DNA from: JAJDBU01 sp046756925
Lineage (GTDB): Bacteria > Nitrospirota > Nitrospiria > SBBL01 > JAADHI01
Reading direction: 5' to 3'
Length of the DNA stretch: 50,657 nt
Assembly: GCA_046756925.1 (NCBI GenBank)
Contig: JBHHXH010000011.1
Span: 1 to 50,657 of the forward strand
Of the stretch, positions 1-9,235 are shown in pieces. The notes beneath the pieces are model-generated. The model did no database searches, was not told where the DNA came from, and saw nothing but the letters and a program-made list of their open reading frames with translations. The position numbers and the translations under genes are program-made. Position 1 is the stretch's first letter. Every line of letters starts with the position of its first letter.

Positions 1-393
1 TGGTCAGCAAAAAATCCCCCAGAAAAATGGCATTCTGGCAAAGCTGCCTCGCATCTATCTTGAAACACGGTGCTCCAGAGGGGAAAGCGGAGTGGTGTGC
101 AACCTGGGAGGAAAATTTTGCCAAGTTTCAAAAAGGGCGCCGCTTAAATCCCATATGGAAAAGAGGTCACCCATTAACAGCCGGGGCCAAGAGAAAAAAG
201 AGACCCCTTTGTTTTTGTCTTTATAACAAAAATCAGCATACATCGATGGATCTCTTGATTAAGCAGACTTCCCATGAAAAAGCCCGCCTCCTCAGGGTTT
301 TACTATTGAACTGCATTCTATAAGGACGGAACTCCTTGTCCTATTTATAGAAAACCATTCGACATTCTTGCAAAAGGTGCCAAAACAGGAAAA
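1..393. other. Non-coding or unassigned left edge
   Basis: No gene could be supported here. Short open frames exist on both strands but show no recognisable family, signal sequence or Shine-Dalgarno site. In several related lineages prs follows ispE and a tRNA-Gln, but no ribose-phosphate pyrophosphokinase sequence is visible in this stretch. Confidence 0.5.
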
Positions 394-468
394 TGGCTGG
401 GGCGCCAGGATTCGAACCTGGGAATGCGAGATCCAAAATCTCGTGACTTGCCACTTGTCGACGCCCCA
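394..468 (-). tRNA. tRNA-Gln (anticodon UUG), with encoded CCA
   Basis: Read on the minus strand, this folds as a complete cloverleaf. The acceptor stem is TGGGGCG with CGCCCCA, the D stem is GAC/GTC, the anticodon stem is CGAGA/TCTCG around loop TTTTGGA (anticodon TTG), the variable loop is CATTC, and the T arm is CCAGG-TTCGAAT-CCTGG. The discriminator base is G, followed by a genome-encoded CCA at 394-396. It starts 9 bases beyond the ispE stop and is probably co-transcribed with ispE; an ispE-tRNA-Gln arrangement is known from several proteobacterial and Nitrospirota genomes. Confidence 0.96.
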
Positions 469-477
469 GTCATATCT

Positions 478-1404
478 TTAGATGGGAGATCGCCTCAAAA
501 CCGCCGCCAAGAAAACGCGGTATTGACCGATCTTTTCAAACACCTCAACAGATTTTTTCGCAAGGGTTTCATTTTTATAAAAACCAAAAATGCTTGGCCC
601 ACTGCCGGACATCATCACACCTTCCGCGCCGAGGTCTCGCAGCCGGGTTTTTATCTTTTCTAATTCAGGATGGTCCGAACAAGTAATCCCCTCCAGATCG
701 TTTACAGGACGAGAAAGCAGAACGTCCACCGGGGGCCTGTCGCGGTCCGATCGAGTGATATTAGGGCCCTGCTCCGCATTTGTCAACCCGATTCCACGGT
801 CATACCGCTCGTAGACAGAGGCCGTGGACACCGCGATGTCCGGGTGCACGATGAGAATCCATCCGGCGAAGACCGGACCGACAGGCTGAACGATTTCCCC
901 CCTTCCCGAAACCCAGGCCGTGGGACCATGAAAAAAGAAAGGAATATCGCAACCCAAGCAAGCGCCAAGGGCCTCCAGTCGTTCTCGAGACCAGCCGAGC
1001 GACCAAAGCCGGTTCAAGCCGATCAAGGTCGCCGCAGCATCGCTGCTGCCGCCTCCCAATCCGGCGGCGATCGGAACCGTTTTGTCCAGCCGGATAAAGA
1101 CACCTTTTTCGGGACGTTTTTCGGCCCGTATCTCTTGCTGGATGAGACCGGCCGCACGATAGACGAGGTTGGAGGCGTCCGACGGGAGTCGGTTGCCTGC
1201 AACTTCAAGCCGGATGCCGTCGGACGCCTCAGAAAAGTGCACCCGGTCATAAAGACCGACCATTTGGATCAATGACAAGAGATCGTGATACCCGTCGGTC
1301 CGCCTCCCGATGACCCTGAGATACAGATTCACCTTGGCGGGTGCCAGGAGGGTGAAAGCATTTTTTGTGGAGTGTAAAGGGATTTTATCCTGCATGGGGA
1401 CCAT
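478..1404 (-). CDS. ispE: 4-diphosphocytidyl-2-C-methyl-D-erythritol kinase (IspE)
   Basis: Cytoplasmic GHMP-family kinase that phosphorylates the 2-hydroxyl of CDP-methylerythritol in the MEP pathway of isoprenoid synthesis. The 308-residue product is of normal family length. Near the N-terminus it has the substrate-binding segment APAKVNLYLRV followed by RRTDGYHDL, then the ATP-binding GHMP motif PIAAGLGGGSSDAAA at about residue 110, and the C-terminal GHMP signature VMMSGSGPSIFGF. Two in-frame ATGs lie near the start (1404 and 1395); the first is preceded by AGGG at usable spacing. It sits downstream of pilR on the same strand after a gap of about 170 bases with no clear terminator, so it may be read through from the pil operon. 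Confidence 0.96.
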   Translation of the reverse strand: MVPMQDKIPLHSTKNAFTLLAPAKVNLYLRVIGRRTDGYHDLLSLIQMVGLYDRVHFSEASDGIRLEVAGNRLPSDASNLVYRAAGLIQQEIRAEKRPEKGVFIRLDKTVPIAAGLGGGSSDAAATLIGLNRLWSLGWSRERLEALGACLGCDIPFFFHGPTAWVSGRGEIVQPVGPVFAGWILIVHPDIAVSTASVYERYDRGIGLTNAEQGPNITRSDRDRPPVDVLLSRPVNDLEGITCSDHPELEKIKTRLRDLGAEGVMMSGSGPSIFGFYKNETLAKKSVEVFEKIGQYRVFLAAVLRRSPI

Positions 1405-1573
1405 TGCGCGGAACCCTAAAATATCTGCGCTTAAAATATCTGCGAATGATCATCGTCGATGCCGCAGTGGCGGTCTTAGAGCGATTGACTCGAATGGCCT
1501 GAAACCCGGCCTGAACAAGATCATTTTAACGGCTTTGATAAAGAAAAAGGAAGGGCTTAGATCGCATGCAGCC

Positions 1574-2980
1574 TTAGGACTCGAGATATTCCCGTGAAAA
1601 CGCAGCCGACCCGCGGCCTTTGATGCCGTACTTTTGAAGCCGATAACGAAAGGATCGGAAATTGAGGCAAAGCCGTTTGGCCGCTTCTTTTTTGACCCAG
1701 CGGGTTTCATTGAGCGCTTTGAGGAGTAGTTGTTTCTCTATTTTCCCGATGAGCGCCTCCAAATCGAGTCCCGCTTCCGGAATGGAATATTGCACGGACT
1801 CCGCTTGTGCGTTCTTGGGGAGGCTGCCGTTGAAATCCTCTGAGGAAAGATATGCATTGGAGGTCAGCGCCACGGCCCGCTCGATCACGTTTTCCAATTC
1901 GCGCACATTTCCTCTCCACACATGATTGCATAAAAGAGACATCACTTCCGGCGTTAGACCTTTGATGTCCTTGCCCAGGGATGCATTGTATCTTCCGAGA
2001 AAATACTCGCTCAACAGCGGTATATCTTCCGCGCGTTCGCGAAGCGGTGGGAGGGAGATGGGAATGACATCGAGCCGGTAATAGAGATCCTCCCTGAATT
2101 TTCCCTCGGACACCAATTTCAACAGGTTTTGATTGGTGGCGGCGATAATACGGATATCGATCTTCATGTCCTTCGTGCCCCCGACCCTCCTGATTTCGCG
2201 CTCTTGGAGGACGCGCAAGAGCTTGACCTGAATCGCCAAGGACGTCTCCCCGATTTCGTCCAAAAAAATACTCCCTTTGTCCGCCACTTCAAAGAGCCCG
2301 GCTTTATTGCCGATCGCACCGGTAAAAGCGCCCTTCATGTGTCCGAAGAGTTCACTCTCCAACAATGTTTCCGGAAGGGCGCTGCAGTTGACGGTAACGA
2401 AGGGTTGCTCCCGCCTTGCGCTGTTGTAATGGATCGCCCGCGCGATCAATTCTTTTCCCGTGCCCGATTCTCCGGTAATCAAGATATTGCTCTTATTGTC
2501 CGCTACCTTTTCGACCAAGGACAACACCTTGCGCATCTTCTCGCTTCTTCCGATAATTTGCGTAAAATCGGCCTTCGATCGCAATTCCTGCCGGAGCTGC
2601 CGGTTCTCCTCATGAAGTTTTTTCCGTTCCAGGACATTTTTAATAATGATCTTGACTTCGTCGATTTGAAAAGGCTTGGTCAGATAATCGTAAGCCCCTT
2701 CCTTCATCGCTTCCACGGCGGTTTCGGTGGAGGCAAAGGCCGTCATCATCACGACCACCGTTTCCGGAGAGGCGGTCTTTAAGGCCTTGAGCAACGCGAT
2801 GCCGTCCATCTTCGGCATCTTGATATCGCTCAAGACCAGATCGAAACGATCCTTTTTCAACATCTTCAAGGCCTTTTGCCCGTCCTCCGCCGTCTCACAC
2901 TGGTAGCCTTCTTTTTTAAGAACAATGGCAAGAAAGTCTCGAATACTGGTTTCGTTATCGACGATGAGAATCTGCACCAT
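1574..2980 (-). CDS. pilR: Sigma-54-dependent response regulator PilR (NtrC family)
   Basis: Cytoplasmic enhancer-binding activator that, when phosphorylated by its partner kinase, drives sigma-54 RNA polymerase; in other bacteria PilR controls pilin genes. The 468 residues show a receiver domain (phospho-acceptor D52 in LVLSDIKMPKMDG, conserved Lys in YLTKPF), an AAA+ domain with Walker A GESGTGKE and the sigma-54 contact loop GAFTGA, and a C-terminal Fis-type helix-turn-helix ending near FRSFRYRLQKYGIKG. Its start overlaps the end of the sensor kinase gene by one base, so the two are translated together. The name rests on position after pilB-pilT-pilC-pilS; by domain content alone it is a generic NtrC-type regulator. 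Confidence 0.9.
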   Translation of the reverse strand: MVQILIVDNETSIRDFLAIVLKKEGYQCETAEDGQKALKMLKKDRFDLVLSDIKMPKMDGIALLKALKTASPETVVVMMTAFASTETAVEAMKEGAYDYLTKPFQIDEVKIIIKNVLERKKLHEENRQLRQELRSKADFTQIIGRSEKMRKVLSLVEKVADNKSNILITGESGTGKELIARAIHYNSARREQPFVTVNCSALPETLLESELFGHMKGAFTGAIGNKAGLFEVADKGSIFLDEIGETSLAIQVKLLRVLQEREIRRVGGTKDMKIDIRIIAATNQNLLKLVSEGKFREDLYYRLDVIPISLPPLRERAEDIPLLSEYFLGRYNASLGKDIKGLTPEVMSLLCNHVWRGNVRELENVIERAVALTSNAYLSSEDFNGSLPKNAQAESVQYSIPEAGLDLEALIGKIEKQLLLKALNETRWVKKEAAKRLCLNFRSFRYRLQKYGIKGRGSAAFSREYLES

Positions 2981-4710
2981 TATGGCTTCACCTCAGAAAA
3001 AAGGGGCGCTTCACGAAGACCGGCCGCCCGTTTCATATCGCCGTCGGATCCCGAACCGGAGGAAGCCGCCGGCCCCCATGCCTCGGCGGCATCGATCGGC
3101 AGGCTGATCCTAAAAATGGTCCGGCCCGGGCGGCTTTCAACGGCGATGCGGCCGTAATGTTCTTCGATAATCCGTTGTACGATGGCAAGCCCCAGTCCGG
3201 AGCCGGCACTTTTGGTGGTGAAGAAGGGATTGAAGATCTTTCGGACCTCGTCTTTCCCGATCCCCTCGCCCGTGTCTTGAATGGCGATCTCCGCAGTCGC
3301 TTCTTTTCCTTTTAAGGACATCCGCCGTGCGCTCAAGGTCAAGGTGCCGCCGGACGGCATGGCCTGAAAGGCGTTGTTCCCAAGATTCCAAAACACCTGT
3401 TTCAGCTGATTCGGATCCACGAAAACAACAATCGGTTCTGTCATTTCCTCCAATACGACATTCACCCGATCGGTGGCCTCGTTATTGTTTTGAATGAGCA
3501 GCGCGATTTCGGATAAAAGCTTGTTGAGATTAATCCATTCCCGCCGGGGGGGAAGCGGTCTTGCAAAGCGGAGAAAATCGGTCACGAAGGCGTTCAGGCG
3601 TTCCGTATCCTTGATGGCGATTTCCATCAGCTGAAAATTTTCGCCTCTCAAGGTCAGTTCGTTCTTCAAAACCTGTATGGAGCCGCTTAATGAGGCCAGT
3701 GGATTGCGAATCTCGTGCGCCATACCGGCAGCCATTTCACCGATCGCGGCCAGGCGGTCTTTTTTCTGCATGGCCTCCTCGAGGTTTCTGATCTTCGTGA
3801 CGTCTTGAAAGGTCCCGATAATCCCCATCTGCTCTCCCTCTTGATTGCGGAGGGACGAAATGGTTACACCCAGCAAGCATCGCGCGCCTCCCTTGGTGAC
3901 GATTTCTCCCTCAAACCGCTGAGACATCCCCGTTTCGTCCAATTTGAGGAAATGGGACTTCAGGTCTTTCCAGGAAAAGGTGTCCTCCCAGCGCTTTCCC
4001 ACCAAGGCATCCGGGCCGTATCCGGTAATTTTTGTCGCGCTTTGATTGATCGATGTGATCGTGCCGTATAGGTCGGTGGTAATGAGACCGCTGGCAATGC
4101 TTTGGACAATATCCTCATGAAAAACACGCAGATCCAAGAAACCGACCTCCTTTTCGTGGAGCCGTTTCGATAAACGCCCACTGAGCATGCCCACTGTAAA
4201 AAACGCAATCATATATAGAAAAAGCGCATAAACGGTTTCTCTTCCACCAAAATAATTGGCTCCCTCGAAAGGCGGCAGTTGGTAAGTTTGAAGAAACGCC
4301 ATCCCGCTAAAAAGCAGGGTGGCGGACCCAGCCATCCATAGACCGCCCCTCTGATGAAAAAATATCGATGCCGCGACGATCGTGAGGATATATAAAAAGG
4401 GGAAGAGACTCCCAAGACCGCCGGTCACGGAAATCAAAACCGTCTCGAATAAGAGATCGATGCCCAACTGGACGGTCACAAAATGGAGGGAGGGTTTTTT
4501 GACTGCTAGGAAAAAGAGATAGAAGAAGGTCAAGCAATAGGTGGCGCCGATCAAAAAATAAAAAGTGTTGATCGAGTGGGGATTGCCGAAGGTCTCGAGA
4601 CGAAACAGGATCGGCAAGCCCAGCAACGCCGTCACCAATACAAAACGCAGCGCAATTAAATACTTGATGCGCCCGAAAAGTATTTTATCTTCCTTATTCG
4701 TTCTTTGCAT
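2980..4710 (-). CDS. pilS: Membrane sensor histidine kinase PilS
   Basis: Partner kinase of the adjacent PilR. The 576-residue protein begins with about six hydrophobic membrane segments (residues about 10-180), as in Pseudomonas and Geobacter PilS. A PAS domain follows (about 195-310, including GYGPDALVGKRWEDTF), then a HisKA domain with phospho-acceptor H332 in MAHEIRNPLASLSGS, and an HATPase_c domain with N-box NLGNNAFQAM, G1 DTGEGIG and G2 GSGLGLAIVQRI. The last 30 residues are a low-complexity Ala/Ser/Gly tail. It lies 38 bases downstream of pilC and is coupled to pilR. In known systems PilS senses pilin level in the membrane; whether that applies here cannot be seen. Confidence 0.9.
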   Translation of the reverse strand: MQRTNKEDKILFGRIKYLIALRFVLVTALLGLPILFRLETFGNPHSINTFYFLIGATYCLTFFYLFFLAVKKPSLHFVTVQLGIDLLFETVLISVTGGLGSLFPFLYILTIVAASIFFHQRGGLWMAGSATLLFSGMAFLQTYQLPPFEGANYFGGRETVYALFLYMIAFFTVGMLSGRLSKRLHEKEVGFLDLRVFHEDIVQSIASGLITTDLYGTITSINQSATKITGYGPDALVGKRWEDTFSWKDLKSHFLKLDETGMSQRFEGEIVTKGGARCLLGVTISSLRNQEGEQMGIIGTFQDVTKIRNLEEAMQKKDRLAAIGEMAAGMAHEIRNPLASLSGSIQVLKNELTLRGENFQLMEIAIKDTERLNAFVTDFLRFARPLPPRREWINLNKLLSEIALLIQNNNEATDRVNVVLEEMTEPIVVFVDPNQLKQVFWNLGNNAFQAMPSGGTLTLSARRMSLKGKEATAEIAIQDTGEGIGKDEVRKIFNPFFTTKSAGSGLGLAIVQRIIEEHYGRIAVESRPGRTIFRISLPIDAAEAWGPAASSGSGSDGDMKRAAGLREAPLFSEVKP

Positions 4711-4748
4711 GATTCCAGAAGAAGCACCGATGCCTGCCGTTTGAATAT

Positions 4749-5966
4749 CTAACCGACAACGGATGCCATTTCGAAAATCGGAAGGTACATGGCGATGACG
4801 ATCGTGCCAATGGTCACGCCCAAAAAGACCATCATCATCGGTTCGAGCAATGAAGTCAAGGCCGTCACGGCGGCATCAACCTCGTCATCGTAGAAATCCG
4901 CGATTTTGCCGAGCATCCCGTCGATTGCCCCGGTGGTTTCGCCGACGGAAATCATCTGGACCACCATGGGCGGAAACACTTTTTCCTTGCCAAGCGGTTC
5001 GGCAATCGTCTTCCCCTCGCTGATGCTGGAACGGGCATTCATAATCGCCTGTTCAACCACCTTGTTCCCGGATGTTTTGGCGACGATCCCAAGCCCTTCG
5101 AGAATCGGCACCCCGCTGGAAATCAAGGTCCCCAAGGTTCGGGTAAACTTGGCGATACTGGCCTTTTGAATCAAATCCCCCACGACGGGCAGTTTTAAGG
5201 CCAGCTTATCGACCTTATAATGGCCCTTCGGCGTCTTGTAATATTTTTTAAACCCGTACCCGGCCAAGAGGGCGCCGCCGATCATATATAGGATGTTGTT
5301 TTTCATGAAATAACTGGCATCGATGACCATCTGAGTCAGGCCCGGAAGCGTCCCACCGAAATCGACAAACATCTTCGCAAAAATCGGGATAACCCAGACC
5401 ATCAACACGATGATGACGATGGCGGCAACGCCCAAGATCGTGGCCGGGTACACCATCGCCGATTTGATTTGCTTCTTCAGCTTCATCGACTTTTCGATAT
5501 GTTTCGAAAGCCGGTTTAAAATCGTATCGAGGATGCCACCTGTTTCACCGGCGGACACCATGTTGACATAGAGGTCGTCAAAGACCTTCGGGTGTTTTCT
5601 CAAGGCATCCGTATAGGTCGATCCGCCCTCCACATCGGCACGGACTTCACTGATGGCTTTTCCGAGCACGGGATTTTCAGCTTGAGCGGAAAGGATCTCC
5701 AAGCATTGGACCAAGGGCAGCCCCGCATCGATCATGGTCGCAAACTGACGCGTAAAAATGACAATGTCTTTGTCGGTCACCTTTTTCTCGAATCCGGGCA
5801 GGGTGATCTCCGCCGCTTTTTTCTTGACCGAAGAGACGAGGATCTGTTCTTTTCGGAGGAGACCGAGCACTTCTTCCCTGTTCTTCGCAAGCAATTCCCC
5901 CTTTCTCAGGGCGCCCTGTCTCGTTTTACCTGTCCATTCAAATGTTGCCATTGACCACTCCTTCAT
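4749..5966 (-). CDS. pilC: Type IV pilus inner-membrane platform protein PilC
   Basis: Polytopic inner-membrane protein that couples the PilB and PilT motors to pilin assembly. The 405-residue product has the normal length and two tandem T2SSF domains (about 70-193 and 273-397), each with a long hydrophobic helix. Recognisable segments are FTRQFATMIDAGLPLVQCL, VSAGETGGILDTILNRL and, in the second domain, MISVGETTGAIDGML; the C-terminus is the expected transmembrane helix ending in YLPIFEMASVVG. It lies between pilT and pilS in an uninterrupted minus-strand run. Confidence 0.96.
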   Translation of the reverse strand: MKEWSMATFEWTGKTRQGALRKGELLAKNREEVLGLLRKEQILVSSVKKKAAEITLPGFEKKVTDKDIVIFTRQFATMIDAGLPLVQCLEILSAQAENPVLGKAISEVRADVEGGSTYTDALRKHPKVFDDLYVNMVSAGETGGILDTILNRLSKHIEKSMKLKKQIKSAMVYPATILGVAAIVIIVLMVWVIPIFAKMFVDFGGTLPGLTQMVIDASYFMKNNILYMIGGALLAGYGFKKYYKTPKGHYKVDKLALKLPVVGDLIQKASIAKFTRTLGTLISSGVPILEGLGIVAKTSGNKVVEQAIMNARSSISEGKTIAEPLGKEKVFPPMVVQMISVGETTGAIDGMLGKIADFYDDEVDAAVTALTSLLEPMMMVFLGVTIGTIVIAMYLPIFEMASVVG

Positions 5967-6065
5967 CGATTGATGATTGTTTCATATGGAGATACTTCAT
6001 AAATGTATCGACGTTAGATGTTCCCCAAAAATAGCTTTTTCCAGATATCTCATGCCCGCCGCCGC

Positions 6066-7199
6066 TTAACGCAAGCCGGTCCTTCTGGCCATGCCGGGAC
6101 GCGGCATCGAAGTCCGCATCCCCTGCGGACCCCCCTGTCCCCTGCGGACCATCGTCAACAATTCGTCGGGGTGACTGGATCGCGCGGTGGCATCCTCAAG
6201 TAGGATTTCCCCCCGGCTGTAAAGTTGGTGGAGAGATTGGTTCATCGTCTGCATCCCGTTTTCCCCTTGACCGGTTTGCATCGCCGAATAAATCTGATGA
6301 ACCTTGTCCTCTCTGATTAAATTTCGAATCGCTGCGGTCGGCACCATGATTTCCAAGGCCATGGCCATCCCCTTGCCCCCCTTTTTGGGAATCAACTGCT
6401 GCGAGAGCACGCCCTCCAACACGAGCGCAAGCTGTGCGCGAACCTGAGGCTGTTGCGCCGATGGAAACACATCGATAATGCGGTTGACGGTTTGAGCGGA
6501 AGAATTCGTATGCAGGGTGCCAAAGGTCAAATGTCCGGTTTCGGAAATGGTGAGGGCCGCCTCCACCGTTTCCAAATCCCTCAGCTCACCGATAAGCACC
6601 ACGTCGGGATCTTGCCGCAGAATATATTTCAAAGCCGTTTTAAAACTCGCCGTATCGGAGCTGATCTCTCGCTGGTTGACGATGCATCTCTTGTGCGGAT
6701 GGAGAAATTCGATCGGGTCTTCGATGGTAATGATGTGATCGTGACGTTCCATGTTGATCTGATCGATCATCGCCGCCAATGTCGTCGACTTCCCGCTGCC
6801 GGTGGGCCCCGTCACCAACACAAGCCCCCGCGGCTTTTGGGCGAGTTTGCTCACCACAGGAGGAATGCCGAGCGCCTCGAACGATCGAATTTCAAAAGGC
6901 ACGGTCCGAATCGCACCGGCCACCGCGCCGCGTTGAATAAACACATTCCCCCTAAAACGGCTCAGACCCTTAATACCGAATGAAAAATCGAGTTCCTGCT
7001 CCTCTTCAAACCGATGTTTCTGTGCATCCGTCAACACACTGTATAACAACTGCTTCGTATCCGTCGGAGACAAGCGCGATTCATCCAGGGAAACAAGGCG
7101 TCCATTGACGCGTATCATGGGCGCCGCACCGGTGGTAATGTGAAGATCCGAAGCGCCTTTGTCCTTCATAGTTTGAAGTAGTTGATGTAAATTAGGCAT
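6066..7199 (-). CDS. pilT: Type IV pilus retraction ATPase PilT
   Basis: Cytoplasmic hexameric ATPase that powers pilus retraction. The 377-residue product begins with the MPNLHQLLQTMKDKGASDLHI segment typical of PilT and carries Walker A GPTGSGKSTT, the Asp-box segment TIEDPIEFLH, Walker B LRQDPDVVLIGELRD, the His-box GHLTFGTLHT, and the PilT-specific AIRNLIRE motif followed by KVHQIYSAMQTGQ. The last 30 residues are rich in Gly, Arg and Pro. The upstream pilB gene ends 12 bases before the start. Confidence 0.97.
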   Translation of the reverse strand: MPNLHQLLQTMKDKGASDLHITTGAAPMIRVNGRLVSLDESRLSPTDTKQLLYSVLTDAQKHRFEEEQELDFSFGIKGLSRFRGNVFIQRGAVAGAIRTVPFEIRSFEALGIPPVVSKLAQKPRGLVLVTGPTGSGKSTTLAAMIDQINMERHDHIITIEDPIEFLHPHKRCIVNQREISSDTASFKTALKYILRQDPDVVLIGELRDLETVEAALTISETGHLTFGTLHTNSSAQTVNRIIDVFPSAQQPQVRAQLALVLEGVLSQQLIPKKGGKGMAMALEIMVPTAAIRNLIREDKVHQIYSAMQTGQGENGMQTMNQSLHQLYSRGEILLEDATARSSHPDELLTMVRRGQGGPQGMRTSMPRPGMARRTGLR

Positions 7200-7211
7200 G
7201 GTCTACCCCTT

Positions 7212-9017
7212 TCATCGACTGTCTGCGACCGTATTCTCTAAGACCTCATCAATGGTCGTGATGCCTTCCTTAACCTTGTCGAGGCCGCTGACGCGAAGCG
7301 TTTTCATCCCGGAAGATACGGCGCTTCCTTTGATTTCATCAGTGGTCGCCCCTTGCAAGACCAACTGCCGGATGGCGTCCTTCACCGGCATGACCTCATA
7401 AAGGGCGACACGGCCTTTATACCCTGTTTGGTTACAGTGATCGCAACCTTTTCCCTTGTAGATGACCAATCCGTCGATGTCGGCTTCCTTGAAGCCGGCT
7501 TTCAAGAGCGCCTCCGGCTGCGACGGTTCCACTTCTTTACATTTGGTGCAAATACGACGCGCCAGGCGTTGCGCCAGGATCAAAACGACGGATGAAGCCA
7601 CAAGAAAGGGTTCGATCCCCATATTCAAAAGACGATTGATCGTACTGGGCGCATCGTTCGTATGGAGGGTCGATAAAACCAAGTGGCCCGTTAAGGCCGC
7701 TTTAATGCCGATTTCCGCGGTTTCGTAGTCCCGGATTTCACCCACCATGACCACATCCGGGTCCTGGCGAAGAAAAGATCGAAGGGCCGCAGCAAAATTA
7801 AGACCGATTTCATCCTTCATCTGGACCTGATTGATCCCCAACAAGTTGTATTCGACCGGATCTTCCGCAGTCATAATGTTGATTTCTTGCGTATTGATGG
7901 TGCTCAAGGCCGAATAAAGGGTCGTTGTTTTACCGCTACCGGTCGGACCGGTGACCAAGACCATGCCGTAAGGAGAATGGATGGCCTCCTTGAACTCTCC
8001 CAAAGGCCGTGCCTCGAAACCCAGCATGGTAAGATCGAGCGTGAGATTTCCTTTATCCAAAATCCGCATCACCACCTTTTCCCCGAACAGGCAAGGGAGT
8101 GTTGAGACACGAAAATCAACCTCCCTTTTTTTCCCCAGTTTCAGCTTAATTCGCCCGTCTTGGGGAAGCCGGCGCTCGGCAATATCGAGTTTCGACATGA
8201 TTTTTAAACGCGAAACCACCGCATTTTTGATCTTCGTCGGCAAGTTCATGATTGTTCGCATCACCCCATCGATCCGAAACCGGATTCGGAACACCGTCTC
8301 GAAGGGTTCGACATGGATGTCGCTTGCACCAACCTTGATGGCATTGACCAGAATGCCGTTCACCAACTTGACGATCGGCGCCTCGACTTCTTGCACGCCG
8401 CCTTCGTCCGCCTGTTCTTCAACGACGTCGACATTGTCGAGGGCATCTCCCACAACGCTGTCGAAATCATCCACGGAAACAACCGCCTCGTCACCACCGT
8501 CGAACAGGTCTGGATCTTCCATGTCGCCGATCGTATAGTCCTTGGCCTCGATGGTAAAACTCTCCTCCTTCGAGGAAGATACGCCGTTTTGATTTCCATA
8601 GACTTTTTTAATCGCCTCGACAATACCCGATTCCGTCGCAATAATGGGTTCGATATTGTAACCGGTCATGAATTTGACGTCGTCGATCGCAAACATATCG
8701 CTGGGGTCTGCCATTGCCAGGGTCAATGTGGCGCCTTGCCGTTTGATCGGAACGATCATGTACTTTTTGACGGAGTCGAAGGGAACAAGTTTGACAATAT
8801 CCTCTTTAATTTCGATTTTGCTGAGATTAATCGCGGGAACGCCGTGATGACTACTCAAGAAGTCCAGAAGTTTTTCTTCTTCGATAAAACCCAATCGAAT
8901 CAGGGCGCTGCCAAGGCGGCCGCCCTGTTTTGCTTGGGCATTCAGGGCTTTCTGGACATCTTCTTCGGAAACCAGACTGGACTTTACAAGCAAATTCGCT
9001 AGCCTATTGGTCGCCAA
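7212..9017 (-). CDS. pilB: Type IV pilus assembly ATPase PilB
   Basis: Cytoplasmic motor ATPase for pilus extension. An N-terminal MshEN/T2SSE-N domain (about 1-150) is followed by an acidic linker of about 60 residues, then the ATPase core with Walker A GPTGSGKTTT, Asp-box AEDPVEY, Walker B LRQDPDVVMVGEIRD and His-box GHLVLSTLHTNDA. A tetracysteine zinc element (CTKC and CDHC) is typical of PilB and GspE. I prefer the TTG at 9017: a GGAG lies 8 bases upstream and the product then begins ATNRLANLL, like other PilB proteins. An earlier in-frame TTG at 9035 would add six residues but has a poor ribosome site. First gene of the pil run, behind a candidate promoter at 9130-9157. Confidence 0.96.
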   Translation of the reverse strand: MATNRLANLLVKSSLVSEEDVQKALNAQAKQGGRLGSALIRLGFIEEEKLLDFLSSHHGVPAINLSKIEIKEDIVKLVPFDSVKKYMIVPIKRQGATLTLAMADPSDMFAIDDVKFMTGYNIEPIIATESGIVEAIKKVYGNQNGVSSSKEESFTIEAKDYTIGDMEDPDLFDGGDEAVVSVDDFDSVVGDALDNVDVVEEQADEGGVQEVEAPIVKLVNGILVNAIKVGASDIHVEPFETVFRIRFRIDGVMRTIMNLPTKIKNAVVSRLKIMSKLDIAERRLPQDGRIKLKLGKKREVDFRVSTLPCLFGEKVVMRILDKGNLTLDLTMLGFEARPLGEFKEAIHSPYGMVLVTGPTGSGKTTTLYSALSTINTQEINIMTAEDPVEYNLLGINQVQMKDEIGLNFAAALRSFLRQDPDVVMVGEIRDYETAEIGIKAALTGHLVLSTLHTNDAPSTINRLLNMGIEPFLVASSVVLILAQRLARRICTKCKEVEPSQPEALLKAGFKEADIDGLVIYKGKGCDHCNQTGYKGRVALYEVMPVKDAIRQLVLQGATTDEIKGSAVSSGMKTLRVSGLDKVKEGITTIDEVLENTVADSR

Positions 9018-9129
9018 CGGCAAAACTCCATACAAGACCTGAAGAAAAAATATCCCCCCTCATCACGTATGCGGAGAACCCGCATGGGTCGGATGGAGAT
9101 GAAAAAAAGGGCTGTATCCAGTTAAAAAA

Positions 9130-9157
9130 GCTTATCCGATGTTCCCGCTTCTGTCAA
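9130..9157 (-). promoter_or_regulatory. Candidate sigma-70 promoter for the pilB operon
   Basis: On the minus strand a perfect TTGACA (9152-9157) is followed after about 16-17 bases by a weak -10 region within GATAAGCTTT. It is about 115 bases upstream of the preferred pilB start and points into pilB-pilT-pilC-pilS-pilR. The -35 match is exact; the -10 is poor, so activity is uncertain. Confidence 0.4.
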
Positions 9158-9182
9158 ACAATCTGGACCCCGTTTACGACCG

Positions 9183-9216
9183 AAAAAAAACCCTGAACTT
9201 CCTATAATATACAGGG
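9183..9216 (-). terminator. Weak intrinsic terminator after aroE
   Basis: On the minus strand, CCCTG and CAGGG form a 5-bp stem around a loop of about 16 bases, followed directly by eight T residues. It lies about 20 bases past the aroE stop. The stem is short, so termination may be partial. Confidence 0.45.
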
Positions 9217-9235
9217 ATTTTAAAGGGTCCAGACG

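Noticed and set aside
27..323. 98-codon open frame at the left edge
   Set aside because: No ribosome site, no recognisable domain, and composition unlike the coding genes.
370..386. TGGCAC...TTGC on the minus strand, resembling a sigma-54 promoter
   Set aside because: Only three bases separate the two elements where five are needed, and it lies downstream of the tRNA, with no gene to drive.
1416..1444. Short near-tandem repeat TAAAATATCTGCG upstream of ispE
   Set aside because: Only two copies of about 14 bases; no sign of an operator, CRISPR or mobile element.
2129..2782. 217-codon open frame on the plus strand, opposite pilR
   Set aside because: Antisense to the conserved AAA+ domain; a shadow caused by codon bias.
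6453..6983. 176-codon plus-strand open frame opposite pilT
   Set aside because: Antisense shadow of a certain gene, without any family resemblance.
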